In this document: positions 1 to 8,933 of the stretch, one piece after another
Layout: the number at the start of each line of letters is the position of its first letter
How positions within the stretch are numbered: the stretch's first letter is position 1
Origin: CAJQND01 sp051010055
GTDB lineage: Bacteria; Pseudomonadota; Alphaproteobacteria; Rhizobiales; CAJQND01
DNA: 25,889 bases
Assembly (NCBI GenBank): GCA_051010055.1
Contig: JBPCVY010000157.1
Location: 1-25,889, forward strand
Direction of reading: 5' to 3'
The notes under the pieces: generated by a model
The model's database searches: none
What the model saw: the letters and a program-made list of their open reading frames with translations, nothing else
What the model was told of the DNA's origin: nothing
Position numbers and translations under genes: made by a program

Positions 1-635
1 ATGTGGCGCAGGTTGGCCTGTTCGGCAGGCCAACCCTCGTCCACAATGTCGAGACGGTTTACTGGATGCCGGAAATTCTGGCTAAAGGCGCTGCCTGGTT
101 TGCCGGTCAAGGCAAGGGCGAGTTCAAAGGTTTGCGGTCTTATTCCGTATCGGGCCGGGTCAAGGAGCCGGGCGTAAAACTGGCGCCTGCAGGCACGACA
201 ATCCGCGAACTTATCGAGGATTATTGTGGCGGCATGGCTGACGGCCACGCCTTTAAAGGCTACCTGCCGGGCGGGCCTTCAGGGGGAATTTTGCCAGCCA
301 GCATGGATGATTTACCGCTCGATTTCGGCCAACTTGAAAAGCATGGCTGTTTTGTCGGCTCCCACGCGGTTGTGATTTTCTCTGACCAGGACGATGCCCG
401 GGATGTGGCGCACAATCTGATGAAGTTTTTCGAACACGAAAGCTGTGGCCAGTGCACGCCGTGCCGGGTGGGTTGCGAAAAGGCGGTAAAGCTAATGGAT
501 GGCGGCGATTGGGACCAGCCATTGTTGACAGAGCTCTCCCAGGCCATGGCCGATGCTTCAATCTGCGGACTGGGCCAGGCGGCGCCCAACCCGATTTTGT
601 CGGTAATGAAATTCTTTTCTGAGGAGTTTGCGTAA
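1..635 (+). CDS. fdsB: NAD-dependent formate dehydrogenase beta subunit (FdsB/NuoF-like), 5'-truncated by window edge
   Basis: This is the C-terminal part (about 210 residues) of a NuoF-like flavoprotein. In FdsGBA formate dehydrogenases this subunit carries FMN and an iron-sulfur cluster and passes electrons from formate to NAD+ in the cytoplasm. The visible part has the NuoF signature GLFGRPTLVHNVET, an SLBB-type stretch (SGRVKEPGVKLAPAGTTIREL), and the cluster-binding motif CGQCTPCRVG followed about 40 residues later by ICGLG. The start lies outside the window. The stop codon TAA directly abuts the ATG of fdsA, so the two are clearly co-transcribed. NuoF of complex I is the alternative, but the FdsA partner next door settles the assignment. 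Confidence 0.93.
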   Translation, partial: VAQVGLFGRPTLVHNVETVYWMPEILAKGAAWFAGQGKGEFKGLRSYSVSGRVKEPGVKLAPAGTTIRELIEDYCGGMADGHAFKGYLPGGPSGGILPASMDDLPLDFGQLEKHGCFVGSHAVVIFSDQDDARDVAHNLMKFFEHESCGQCTPCRVGCEKAVKLMDGGDWDQPLLTELSQAMADASICGLGQAAPNPILSVMKFFSEEFA

Positions 636-3407
636 ATGTCCGGCAAAATCACATTTACTCTTGATGGCAAGCAAGTTGAGGCGCAAGCTGGCGAAACCAT
701 CTGGCAGGTCGCCGAACGGGAAGGCACAACCATTCCACATTTGTGCTGGAAAAATGCCGAAGGCTACCGGGCCGACGGCAACTGCCGGGCCTGCATGGTT
801 GAAATTGAAGGCGAACGCACCCTGGCTGCATCATGTGTGCGCGCGCCAGCTGAAGGCATGGCGGTAAACTCAGCAAGCGAGCGCGCCCAAAAGTCCCGCG
901 ACATGGTTTTTGAACTTCTTATAGCCGACCAACCGGCAAAAGAAGATGCCTATGATTCCGTTTCATCTTTTTGGAACTGGGCGGATGCAATGGGGGTGGA
1001 CGCCAGCCGTTTTCCACAAAGCGTTGCACCTGAACCAGATTCTTCACACCCGGCGATGCGGGTGAATCTTGATGCCTGCATCCACTGTAATCTGTGCGTG
1101 CGCGCCTGCCGCGAAGTTCAGGTGAACGATGTGATCGGCATGGCCGGACGCGGCGCCCATGAGAAAATCGTTTTCGACTTCGACGACCCCATGGCCCAAT
1201 CCACATGCGTTGCGTGCGGTGAATGTGTTCAGGCCTGCCCTACCGGGGCGCTCATGCCCGCCTCGATTGTCGATGATGCCGGAAAAGGTGGTAGAAATTT
1301 TGACGATGAAGTCAATTCGGTTTGCCCTTATTGCGGTGTGGGGTGCCAAATCACATTCAAGCTGCGCGATGGTGATATAGCCTGGGTTGAAGGCGCTGGC
1401 GGACCGGCGAATGAAAACCGGCTTTGCGTGAAGGGCCGGTTTGGTTTCGACTATATTTCGTCACCGGAACGATTGACGGTTCCCCTGATACGGCGCGAAG
1501 GTTTCCCAAAATCTACTGTTCCAAATCTCGATCCCTCAAACCCCTATGAAGCTTTTCGTGAGGCGACATGGGAAGAGGCTCTCGATTTGGCGGCAGATGG
1601 GCTTAAATCTATCCGCGACGGTAAGGGCAACAAAGCACTGGCCGGGTTTGGCTCGGCAAAATGCTCCAATGAAGAAGCCTACCTTTTCCAGAAAATGGTG
1701 CGTACCGGGTTCGGCTCCAACAATGTGGACCACTGTACCCGGCTTTGCCATGCATCTTCCGTTGCCGCGTTGATGGAGACGATTGGTTCCGGTGCGGTGA
1801 CTGCACCTTTCACGGCGGTAAAGGATTCCGATGTCATTATCGTCATTGGCGCCAATCCCGCGACCAACCACCCGGTTGCTGCCACCTACTTCAAGCAGGC
1901 GGCGAAACGGGGTGCGAAACTGATTGTCATGGATCCGCGCGGGCAGGCATTGTCCCGACATGCCTCCCATATGCTGCAGTTCAATCCGGGCGGCGATGTC
2001 TCCATGCTTAACGCGATTATGCATGTGATCGTCGAAGAAGAGCTTTATGACCGCCAATACATTCAAGCCCACACGGATGGATTCGAAAAACTCAAAGCCC
2101 ACCTCGCCGAATTCACCCCGGAGAAGATGAGCGAAGTTTGCGGCATTGAACCTGATGTTCTGCGCGATGTGGCGCGCACCTATGCCAAAGCAGAAGCGGC
2201 AATTATTTTCTGGGGCATGGGAGTTTCCCAGCATGTACATGGAACCGACAATGCCCGTTGTTTGATCTCGCTGGCGCTGATGTGCGGACATACCGGCCGC
2301 AAGGGCACGGGGCTTCATCCCCTGCGCGGGCAAAACAATGTGCAAGGGGCATCGGACGCCGGCCTCATCCCCATGGTGTTTCCTGACTATGCGAAAGTGG
2401 GCGAGGATCAGAACCTGGCAAAGTTCGAGGAGCTTTGGGATACCAATCTTGATCCAGTTCCCGGCCTCACTGTTGTTGAAACAATGGACGCCATTCATGC
2501 CGGAGAAATTTCAGGTATGTATGTTCTGGGTGAAAACCCGGCCATGTCCGATCCTGATGCCGGCCATGCCCGCGAAGCGCTGGCAAAACTGGACCACTTT
2601 GTCGTGCAAGACATTTTCTTGACCGAAACGGCAATGTTTGCAGACGTTATTCTTCCTGCCACTGCCTGGCCGGAGAAAAATGGGACGGTTTCGAACACCA
2701 ACCGGCAGGTTCAAATGGGCCGCAAGGCGGTGGATGCGCCGGGCGATGCCCAACCTGATTGGTGGATTACCCAGGAACTTGCCCGTCGTGTTGGACTCGA
2801 TTGGAACTATGATGGCCCGGCAGATGTGTTTGCCGAGATGAAACACGCCATGCCGTCCCTGGACAATATCACCTGGGACCGGCTTGAGGCGGAAAGCTCG
2901 GTTACATATCCGTGCCTGTCGCCCGATCAGCCTGGTGAAGAGATTGTCTTCTCCGACGGCTTCCCGACGGCGGACGGGCTTGGAAAATTTGTTCCCGCCG
3001 ACATCGTGCCGCCTGATGAACAGCCGGATGCGGACTACCCCTATGTGTTGACCACCGGGCGCCAGCTTGAGCATTGGCACACCGGTGCAATGACCCGGCG
3101 GGCCAGCAATCTGGATGCCATTGAGCCGGAACCAACCGTGCAAATGAACCCGGCGGATCTGGCAAAGTTTGCATTGCAGCCTGGCGATTTGGTGCGCATT
3201 TCAACCCGGCGCGGGGAAATTGAACTGGCAGTGCGGGCCACAGCTGATGTTCCAGTTGGTGTGGTGTTTGTGCCGTTTGCCTATGTGGAAGCGGCGGCGA
3301 ACATTCTTACCAATCCGGCGCTTGACCCGTTCGGAAAAATCCCAGAGTTCAAGTTCTGCGCAGCCCGCATCGAGCCCGTAGGCGAAAGGGCTGCTGCAGC
3401 CGAGTAA
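636..3407 (+). CDS. fdsA: Formate dehydrogenase alpha subunit (FdsA), Mo-bisPGD catalytic subunit
   Basis: This 923-residue protein oxidises formate to CO2 at a molybdenum bis-PGD centre. In order it has a plant-type [2Fe-2S] domain (Cys37, Cys50, Cys53, Cys67), two ferredoxin-like [4Fe-4S] motifs (CIHCNLCVRAC at 148-158 and CVACGECVQAC at 191-201), and the proximal [4Fe-4S] motif CPYCGVGC from residue 230 with a later Cys in RLCVKG. The molybdopterin oxidoreductase domain and a C-terminal dinucleotide-binding domain follow. The Cys-His pair in RLCHAS (Cys371-His372) matches the Mo-ligating Cys and its His partner in FdsA enzymes, and argues against a selenocysteine form. A GAGGAG ribosome site lies about 12 bases before the ATG. 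Unlike the common fdsGBACD layout, no fdhD or fdsD follows directly; the next gene is on the other strand. Confidence 0.97.
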   Translation: MSGKITFTLDGKQVEAQAGETIWQVAEREGTTIPHLCWKNAEGYRADGNCRACMVEIEGERTLAASCVRAPAEGMAVNSASERAQKSRDMVFELLIADQPAKEDAYDSVSSFWNWADAMGVDASRFPQSVAPEPDSSHPAMRVNLDACIHCNLCVRACREVQVNDVIGMAGRGAHEKIVFDFDDPMAQSTCVACGECVQACPTGALMPASIVDDAGKGGRNFDDEVNSVCPYCGVGCQITFKLRDGDIAWVEGAGGPANENRLCVKGRFGFDYISSPERLTVPLIRREGFPKSTVPNLDPSNPYEAFREATWEEALDLAADGLKSIRDGKGNKALAGFGSAKCSNEEAYLFQKMVRTGFGSNNVDHCTRLCHASSVAALMETIGSGAVTAPFTAVKDSDVIIVIGANPATNHPVAATYFKQAAKRGAKLIVMDPRGQALSRHASHMLQFNPGGDVSMLNAIMHVIVEEELYDRQYIQAHTDGFEKLKAHLAEFTPEKMSEVCGIEPDVLRDVARTYAKAEAAIIFWGMGVSQHVHGTDNARCLISLALMCGHTGRKGTGLHPLRGQNNVQGASDAGLIPMVFPDYAKVGEDQNLAKFEELWDTNLDPVPGLTVVETMDAIHAGEISGMYVLGENPAMSDPDAGHAREALAKLDHFVVQDIFLTETAMFADVILPATAWPEKNGTVSNTNRQVQMGRKAVDAPGDAQPDWWITQELARRVGLDWNYDGPADVFAEMKHAMPSLDNITWDRLEAESSVTYPCLSPDQPGEEIVFSDGFPTADGLGKFVPADIVPPDEQPDADYPYVLTTGRQLEHWHTGAMTRRASNLDAIEPEPTVQMNPADLAKFALQPGDLVRISTRRGEIELAVRATADVPVGVVFVPFAYVEAAANILTNPALDPFGKIPEFKFCAARIEPVGERAAAAE

Positions 3408-3459
3408 CAGAGCAGGTTGCCAGCCCAATCCATTTTCTTCTCACACCGGTGCGGAATGA

Positions 3460-4422
3460 TCAGGCGCCGAGATGCTTCATCATTTGGGTTGCGCAATCGC
3501 TCAGCGCCTCACCGGCCTGATCGACCATGCGCGAGTAATGCAAGAACCCGTGCAGCACGCCTCGGAAAGTTTTCATTTTCACATCAACACCTGCGTCGGC
3601 CATGAGCGCGTGCAACGCCGCACTGTCATCATGTACCGGGTCAATGTCCGCAGCGATGATGAAGGTTGGAGGAAGGCCGGCCATATCCTGCTGCAGCAGG
3701 TTTACAAGGGGATCGTCCCGGTTTGCGCCATCCCCGAAAAAGCACGTGAAGTAGTATTTAAGGTCTTCCGGTCCACAGCCATCCTCCTGCCCGCCATAGA
3801 GCCGGCGTGAAACAGAATCCCGCAATCCGAACGTGCCATAGACAAGTTGCAAATGCTTGACCAGACCGGGATGGGTTCTTCGGATTTTCAAACAGGTCGC
3901 AAGGGACAAATATGCACCAGCTGAGTCGCCTCCCAAACCAAGCCGGCTGCAATCAATTTTCAACTCATCGCTGTTCGCCAAAAGATAATTAAGAACCGCT
4001 TCAACATCTTCAAGCGGTGTCGGGAACTTGTGCTCTGGCGAGAGATGATAGTCGACACCCACAACGGCCATGCCGGCCCGCTTTGCAAGTTCACGCATGA
4101 TCTTGTCGTGAGTGTCGTTGTCGCCCGCCATAAAGCCGCCGCCGTGGGAGAAAACCAGCACGGGCAGGGTTTTGTCTGGCTCCGGGTGATAAACCCTTGC
4201 TGCTACGGTTCCGGCCGGAGATGAAACCGGTATGTCGGTAACCGATGCAATCTCCGGTGCGTCTTCGTTCCAGAATTCCCGGTCGCGCCGGTAAATCTCC
4301 CGCATCTGCCCGGGGTTGACCCCGCTGGTCATCTCACCCAGATCGGGCGCCAACTCCATTTGCTTTCGCAAAGCAGCAGCCATTTGTGGATCATATCGGT
4401 TCTCGATATTTATCCGGGCCAT
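3460..4422 (-). CDS. Alpha/beta hydrolase, hormone-sensitive-lipase (esterase) family
   Basis: This 320-residue cytoplasmic hydrolase belongs to the HSL (family IV) carboxylesterases. It carries the oxyanion-hole motif HGGG at 93-96, the nucleophile motif GDSAGA with Ser167, the acid in ADIDPVHDD (probably Asp261) and the His in GVLHGF (His291). This is a complete Ser-Asp-His triad, so the enzyme is probably active. The substrate cannot be read from the sequence. The start is well supported by a strong GAGGAGGTGA ribosome site just upstream of the ATG. It sits 33 bases downstream of the BCCT transporter gene on the same strand, so the two probably form one transcript. It is convergent with fdsA, with 52 bases between them. 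Confidence 0.93.
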   Translation of the reverse strand: MARINIENRYDPQMAAALRKQMELAPDLGEMTSGVNPGQMREIYRRDREFWNEDAPEIASVTDIPVSSPAGTVAARVYHPEPDKTLPVLVFSHGGGFMAGDNDTHDKIMRELAKRAGMAVVGVDYHLSPEHKFPTPLEDVEAVLNYLLANSDELKIDCSRLGLGGDSAGAYLSLATCLKIRRTHPGLVKHLQLVYGTFGLRDSVSRRLYGGQEDGCGPEDLKYYFTCFFGDGANRDDPLVNLLQQDMAGLPPTFIIAADIDPVHDDSAALHALMADAGVDVKMKTFRGVLHGFLHYSRMVDQAGEALSDCATQMMKHLGA

Positions 4423-4455
4423 GGTTCACCTCCTCAGCTCCAGGAAGGATCGCTG

Positions 4456-6011
4456 TTAGAACTCGCCTTCATCGGCCATCTTCAGCATTTTGAAGACGGA
4501 CACAACATAGCCAAGCACCACGAAAAAGAACGGCGCTCCGGCAACGATTGCCAGCCCCTTGAGAGCTTCCAGGCCGCCGGTGGCAAGGAACACGAGAGCC
4601 ACCGCCCCCAGAACCACGCCCCAAAAAATGCGCAGCACAATTGACAGATTGAGATTGCCATTGGATGTAACCATGGCTAGGAAAAAGGCTGCGGAATCGC
4701 TGGTGGTTACCCCGAACACAATCAGGCTGACAAACGCAATGGGCGCAAGCACTCCAGCCAGCGGGAACTGATCAAGGAAAACAAACAACGCACTGCCGAA
4801 GTTTTCCTGGATACTGTCCCAGAGGGGCGCTGCGCCGGTCGCGTCCAGATAAAGAGCATTGGCGCCGAACCCGAGGCCCATCATCACGATCATGCCCATG
4901 GGGAACAGCATTGAGCCGAAAATGTACTGGCGAATGGTCCTCCCACGCGAGATGCGCGCCAAAAACCCGCCGACAAACGGAATATAGGTCACCCACCACA
5001 ACCAGAAGAAAATAACCCACCAATTCAACCATGAACGCTGCTTCCAGGCACCTTCTTCAAAGTTGCCGGCATCGGTCCAGAACGTCCAGGAAAGCAGTTT
5101 GGCAATATACATACCAATTGTCTGAGTGACGGTGCTGGCAACAAAGTTTGTGGCGCCTGTGAGAAACAGGAAGATACACATGCCAATCATCAGGTAGATG
5201 TTTGTCAGGCTCAAAATTCGAATGCCATTGTGCAATCCGCTGACCGCCGAAAGAATGAACAGCACGATAATAATTGCTATGGCAAAAAGCTGGCCGGTCA
5301 GGCCAAGCTTGACGCCAAAGATGTGCTCAAAGCCATATGCTATTGCCAAAATACCGATGCCCAGGGAAGCGCCATTTCCTCCAACCGTGCTGACAACACC
5401 GAGAATGTCGGTAATCTTGCCCCATGGGCCTGAATATGACCGTTCCCCAAGAACTCCGTAAAGCCCAATGCCCAATGTCGTTGGTTTCTTGAGCCGGTAG
5501 GCGGGAAAGGCGATGGCCAAGCCACCTATCGTGAACAACGCCCATCCGTGAATGCCACTGTCAAACCTGGTCTGTGCCATCGACAGGGGAATCCCTGCAG
5601 GCTTTCCGGCCATGCCGCTTTCCACAACCCGGGTTGAGGTGTGCAAGTGGTAAATGGGTTTGGCAACCGCCCACATGAGTGCGGAAAGGCCCACCCCGGC
5701 GCTGAACATCATAGCGCCCGAGGCAAGGAAGTTGAATTCAGGTTCATCTTCCGCCAGGCCCAGTTTGAGATTACCAAAACGGCTGAGGCCGATATAGATT
5801 GCTGAAATGAGAACTGCGGCAACACCAAGCAAAAACCCCAGTTGAACTTCATAAGCAGTTGCGAGTAGAGATTTGTGAAGAACGCCTGTGCGCCTTTGCC
5901 ATCAATGAGAATATAGGCCGCGCTCAAAGCCAGGAGCGTCACAACTGAAAAAAATACCGGTTTGTTGACTTGATCTAGACTTCCACTTTTCTCTTCCAAA
6001 ATTGTTTCCAT
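4456..6011 (-). pseudogene. BCCT-family (betaine/choline/carnitine-type) transporter, interrupted by a frameshift
   Basis: Two reading frames together encode one BCCT transporter of about 518 residues, the usual length. The first 60 residues (from ATG at 6011, MDxx-type start METILEEKSG) end in KFNWGF. The rest continues one frame over as LLGVAAVLISAIYIGL and runs to the TAA at 4456. The junction falls on a GGGGTTTTT run (5831-5839 on the plus strand), and one extra base there would restore a single frame. The signature stretch FVGGFLARISRGRTIRQ, about a dozen hydrophobic segments and the MFSAGVGLSALMW helix are BCCT hallmarks. The protein would import a quaternary amine or a related zwitterion. 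The break may be a real mutation or a homopolymer sequencing error. Everything downstream of it is intact, which favours an error or a very recent loss. Confidence 0.88.
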
Positions 6012-6092
6012 GATTTGCCCACCCCCGTCGGGCAGCGAAAAGTTTTAAAAATTTTTTCCAATACCTTCGACGCTATTTCGGAATCCTTTCTA

Positions 6093-6126
6093 AATAAAGT
6101 AAATAAAAGAGATGTTTTACTTTATT
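6093..6126. promoter_or_regulatory. Perfect 11-bp AT-rich inverted repeat in the divergent BCCT/mtnA control region
   Basis: AATAAAGTAAA (6093-6103) is matched by its exact reverse complement TTTACTTTATT (6116-6126) across a 12-base spacer. The 245 bases between the two divergent starts hold no gene, so no transcript should need to end here and an operator is more likely than a terminator. The dyad lies about 80-115 bases from the BCCT start and 130-165 bases from mtnA. No regulator gene is adjacent, and the binding protein is unknown. Confidence 0.5.
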
Positions 6127-6256
6127 CGCGCCGGGTTGCCGAGCTGATTGCGCACCGGAACGGGTGCAACTAAAACAGGTGACCCGGCCTTAAGTGGAAT
6201 GCTGGACGTTGATTGAAAACCCTTTAAATTGACGGGAGTAAAACGCAGGTGCTCAA

Positions 6257-7366
6257 ATGAATGTAAACGGTGAACCCTACCGGTCTATCTGGCTGAACGA
6301 GGACGGTTCCTCGGTCGATATTATCGACCAGACCCGCCTTCCCCATGAGTTTGAAATTGTCCGCATGACGGGCCTGGAAGATGCGGCCAAGGCTATTGAG
6401 ATCATGCAGGTTCGCGGCGCCCCGCTAATTGGTGCAACAGCTGCCTATGGCATTTGTTTGGCGCTCAATGAAGATGCATCTGATGCAGGGTTTGACCGCG
6501 CACTAGAGCGGCTTGGCCGAACGCGGCCGACGGCGGTAAACCTGAATTGGGCGCTTGAAATCATGGAAAAGAACCTGCGCGAAAAATCCGAAAATGAGAG
6601 AGTTTCAACAGCCTATGATTTAGCGGCGCTAATCTGCGATGAAGATGTGGAGACCAACCGCGCAATTGGCGATTATGGCCATGCTTTGATTGAGGCCCTC
6701 GCCGTTGAAAAAGGCGGTGAACCGGTGAATATCCTCACGCACTGCAATGCGGGCTGGCTTGCCACGGTGGACTGGGGCACCGCCCTTTCGCCTATCTACA
6801 AAGCCCACAATGCGGATATTCCAGTGCACGTATGGGCCGATGAAACAAGGCCGCGAAATCAGGGCGCTTCACTTACGGCGTGGGAACTTGGCCAGCACGG
6901 CGTGCCCCACACCATAATAGCCGACAATGCCGGTGGTCATATGATGCAGCACGGCAAGGTGGATATGGTGATAACGGGCACCGATCGCACCGCGCGCAAT
7001 GGCGATGTCGCCAATAAAATAGGCACTTATCTGAAGGCGCTTGCCGCGCATGATAATGGCATTCCATTTTATGTCTGTTTGCCGTTTTCAACCGTCGATT
7101 GGGATGCAGAAGATGGATTCCGTGACATTCCAATTGAAGAGCGCGCGCAATCAGAAGTCACCCACATGCGGGGCCGCGCAGAAGATGGCACCATTCAGAA
7201 CATCCAGATTTCCTCTCCCGGCAGCGATGCCGCGAACCCTGCATTCGATGTAACGCCCGCCCGCTTGGTAACCGGGCTGATAACTGAACGTGGTGTGTGT
7301 GCAGCATCCGAAACAGGTCTTCATACTCTATATCCCGAACGTGCGGAGAGCAGCGATGGTTCATGA
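6257..7366 (+). CDS. mtnA: S-methyl-5-thioribose-1-phosphate isomerase (MtnA)
   Basis: This 369-residue aldose-ketose isomerase of the eIF2B-like fold converts 5-methylthioribose-1-phosphate to 5-methylthioribulose-1-phosphate. In some bacteria it also converts 5-deoxyribose-1-phosphate. It shows the family motifs RGAPLIGATAAYG, HCNAG with the catalytic Cys163, and TGTDRTARNGDVANKIGTY with Asp243. These match Cys160 and Asp240 of the Bacillus subtilis enzyme at a constant offset of three. The ATG at 6257 is preceded by a modest AGGTG site. Its last codons overlap the start of the downstream aldolase by 11 bases, so translation is coupled. No mtnK, mtnP or the other mtn genes of the classical methionine salvage pathway are visible nearby. 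Confidence 0.95.
   Translation: MNVNGEPYRSIWLNEDGSSVDIIDQTRLPHEFEIVRMTGLEDAAKAIEIMQVRGAPLIGATAAYGICLALNEDASDAGFDRALERLGRTRPTAVNLNWALEIMEKNLREKSENERVSTAYDLAALICDEDVETNRAIGDYGHALIEALAVEKGGEPVNILTHCNAGWLATVDWGTALSPIYKAHNADIPVHVWADETRPRNQGASLTAWELGQHGVPHTIIADNAGGHMMQHGKVDMVITGTDRTARNGDVANKIGTYLKALAAHDNGIPFYVCLPFSTVDWDAEDGFRDIPIEERAQSEVTHMRGRAEDGTIQNIQISSPGSDAANPAFDVTPARLVTGLITERGVCAASETGLHTLYPERAESSDGS
7345..7350 (+). promoter_or_regulatory. Ribosome binding site fixing the aldolase start at 7356
   Basis: GGAGAG lies 5 bases before the ATG at 7356, inside the 3' end of mtnA. An earlier in-frame start codon exists at 7290, but it lies deep inside mtnA and would overlap it by 77 bases. The RBS and the family alignment (start MVHDGDLREEL) support 7356. 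Confidence 0.6.
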
Positions 7367-8003
7367 TGGTGACCTTCGCGAGGAACTCGTCGGCACAGCT
7401 TTTGAGATGATGGCAAATGGGCTTTCACCGGGAAGATCTGGAAATGTCTCGACCCGTGCCGGTGATGGCATCTTGATCACGCCATCAGGTATCTCCTATG
7501 ACGAGTTGGAAGGGGATGATATCGTTTTTGTCGGCCTCGACGGCACCGCCGCCAGCAACTCTAGGAAGCCTTCATCGGAAACCGGCCTTCATCTTGCCAT
7601 TTACCGCGACCGGCCGGAGGCAAATGCTATTGTTCATTGCCACTCGCCGGCGGCCACCGCGTTGGCCTGTGCCCGCGAGCCCATACCCGCTTTCCACTAT
7701 ACGGTGGCCATAGCAGGCGGCACATCCATTCCCCTTGCACCCTATGCAACTTTTGGCACCGATGAGCTTGCGCAAAGTGTTGCCGGGGCGCTCAAGGGTG
7801 TGAGGGCATGCCTGATGGCAAACCATGGGCAGATCGCTTTTGGCGCAAATCTGGAAAAGGCCTTGTCTTTGGCAGAAGAGGTTGAAACCCTGGCCCAGCA
7901 ATATCTTGAAGTGCTTAAAATCGGCCGTCCCAATGTGCTGGACGATGCTGAAATGCAACGTGTTCTAGAGCGCTTTAAAACATATGGTCAACAACCATCA
8001 TAA
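7356..8003 (+). CDS. Class II (FucA-type) aldolase, probably cleaving 5-methylthio-/5-deoxyribulose-1-phosphate
   Basis: This 215-residue zinc aldolase strongly resembles L-fuculose-1-phosphate aldolase along its length: IPAFHYTVAIAGGTSIP, then LAPYATFGTDEL, then MANHGQIAFG. The FucA catalytic Glu is present in PSSETGLHLA, the zinc ligands in VHCHS and ANHGQ, and the Tyr in FHYTV. Paired with mtnA it fits the Ald2 enzyme of the DHAP shunt, which splits 5-methylthioribulose-1-phosphate (or the deoxy analogue) into DHAP and a small aldehyde. MtnB dehydratases belong to the same superfamily, but the FucA-like APYATFGT stretch argues for an aldolase. A true fuculose enzyme is possible but is not supported by the neighbours. 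It overlaps mtnA by 11 bases. Confidence 0.85.
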   Translation: MVHDGDLREELVGTAFEMMANGLSPGRSGNVSTRAGDGILITPSGISYDELEGDDIVFVGLDGTAASNSRKPSSETGLHLAIYRDRPEANAIVHCHSPAATALACAREPIPAFHYTVAIAGGTSIPLAPYATFGTDELAQSVAGALKGVRACLMANHGQIAFGANLEKALSLAEEVETLAQQYLEVLKIGRPNVLDDAEMQRVLERFKTYGQQPS

Positions 8004-8048
8004 TGTAAAAGTGTAAGCATTTCAGTATAAAGCTGCTAAACTGCTGCT

Positions 8049-8933
8049 ATGATTGACAGGCTATTGAAAGAATTTTCCCTTGCGCCCGACCCGGCTGATC
8101 CCCGGTTGTCGCGGCCTGTGTGCGGCATTGATCAAACCGGAGCGAGTATAAACATTCCGGTTGTTCATGAACGCGCCCTAAGCTTGTTTTTGAACGACCA
8201 GGAAATCGTCACCATGATGACAATTGGTGATCATCCCGAAATGCTGGCGGTGGGTTATCTGCTGAACCAGAACATGTTGCGCCCGGACGATGAAATCACT
8301 GGCATTGACTACGATGAAGATTTGGAAGTGGTGGTGGTGCGCACGGCCCGGCAAACCGATTATGAGGAAAAGCTGAAGAAGAAAGTCCGCACTTCTGGCT
8401 GTGCGCAAGGAACTGTCTTCGGTGACATTATGGAAGGCTTTCAAAACGCAAACCTGAACCCGGACGCAAAGTTGAAAACGTCCTGGCTTTACGCGCTGAT
8501 GAAGAAAATCAATACCCAGCCCTCTCTTTATCTGCATGCGGGTGCAATCCACGGCTGCGTGCTGTGCCAGCAAGACAAACCGCTCGTCTATATGGAAGAT
8601 GTTGGCCGCCACAATGCAGTCGACAAGATAGCCGGCTACATGATGCTCAACAAGATTCCCCCGGACGACAAGATTTTTTACACAACAGGCCGGCTGACAT
8701 CGGAAATGATTATCAAATGCGTGGCGATGGGCATTCCGATCCTCGTTTCGCGTTCCGGGTTTACTGCCTGGGGGGTTGATCTTGCCCGCGAGGCAGGGCT
8801 TACCCTTATTGGCCGCGCCCGTGGAAAGAGGTTCATGGCTCTGGCCGGCGAAGAGCGTATCGAGTTCGATGCTGACATGTCTTCTGCTGCCGAAGAAGCG
8901 CCAAAGCACAACCGCAAGGCGGCCAATGTCTGA
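8049..8933 (+). CDS. fdhD: Formate dehydrogenase accessory sulfurtransferase FdhD
   Basis: FdhD moves sulfur from the cysteine desulfurase IscS to the Mo-bisPGD cofactor, giving the sulfido ligand that formate dehydrogenase needs. This 294-residue copy has the family motifs EDVGRHNAVDKIAGY and YTTGRLTSEMIIKC followed by GIPILVSRS. The active-site loop reads SGCAQG, with Cys118; the second Cys of the E. coli CxxC pair is replaced by Gly121. It starts 45 bases after the aldolase and overlaps mobA by 8 bases, so it leads a molybdenum-cofactor operon. It presumably serves the FdsA at the left of the window, since fdsC (fdhD) is usually in the fds operon itself. Confidence 0.95.
   Translation: MIDRLLKEFSLAPDPADPRLSRPVCGIDQTGASINIPVVHERALSLFLNDQEIVTMMTIGDHPEMLAVGYLLNQNMLRPDDEITGIDYDEDLEVVVVRTARQTDYEEKLKKKVRTSGCAQGTVFGDIMEGFQNANLNPDAKLKTSWLYALMKKINTQPSLYLHAGAIHGCVLCQQDKPLVYMEDVGRHNAVDKIAGYMMLNKIPPDDKIFYTTGRLTSEMIIKCVAMGIPILVSRSGFTAWGVDLAREAGLTLIGRARGKRFMALAGEERIEFDADMSSAAEEAPKHNRKAANV

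Noticed and set aside
1536..2498. Minus-strand open frame of 320 residues inside fdsA
   Set aside because: It is a shadow of the strongly conserved fdsA coding sequence; its product has no recognisable family features.
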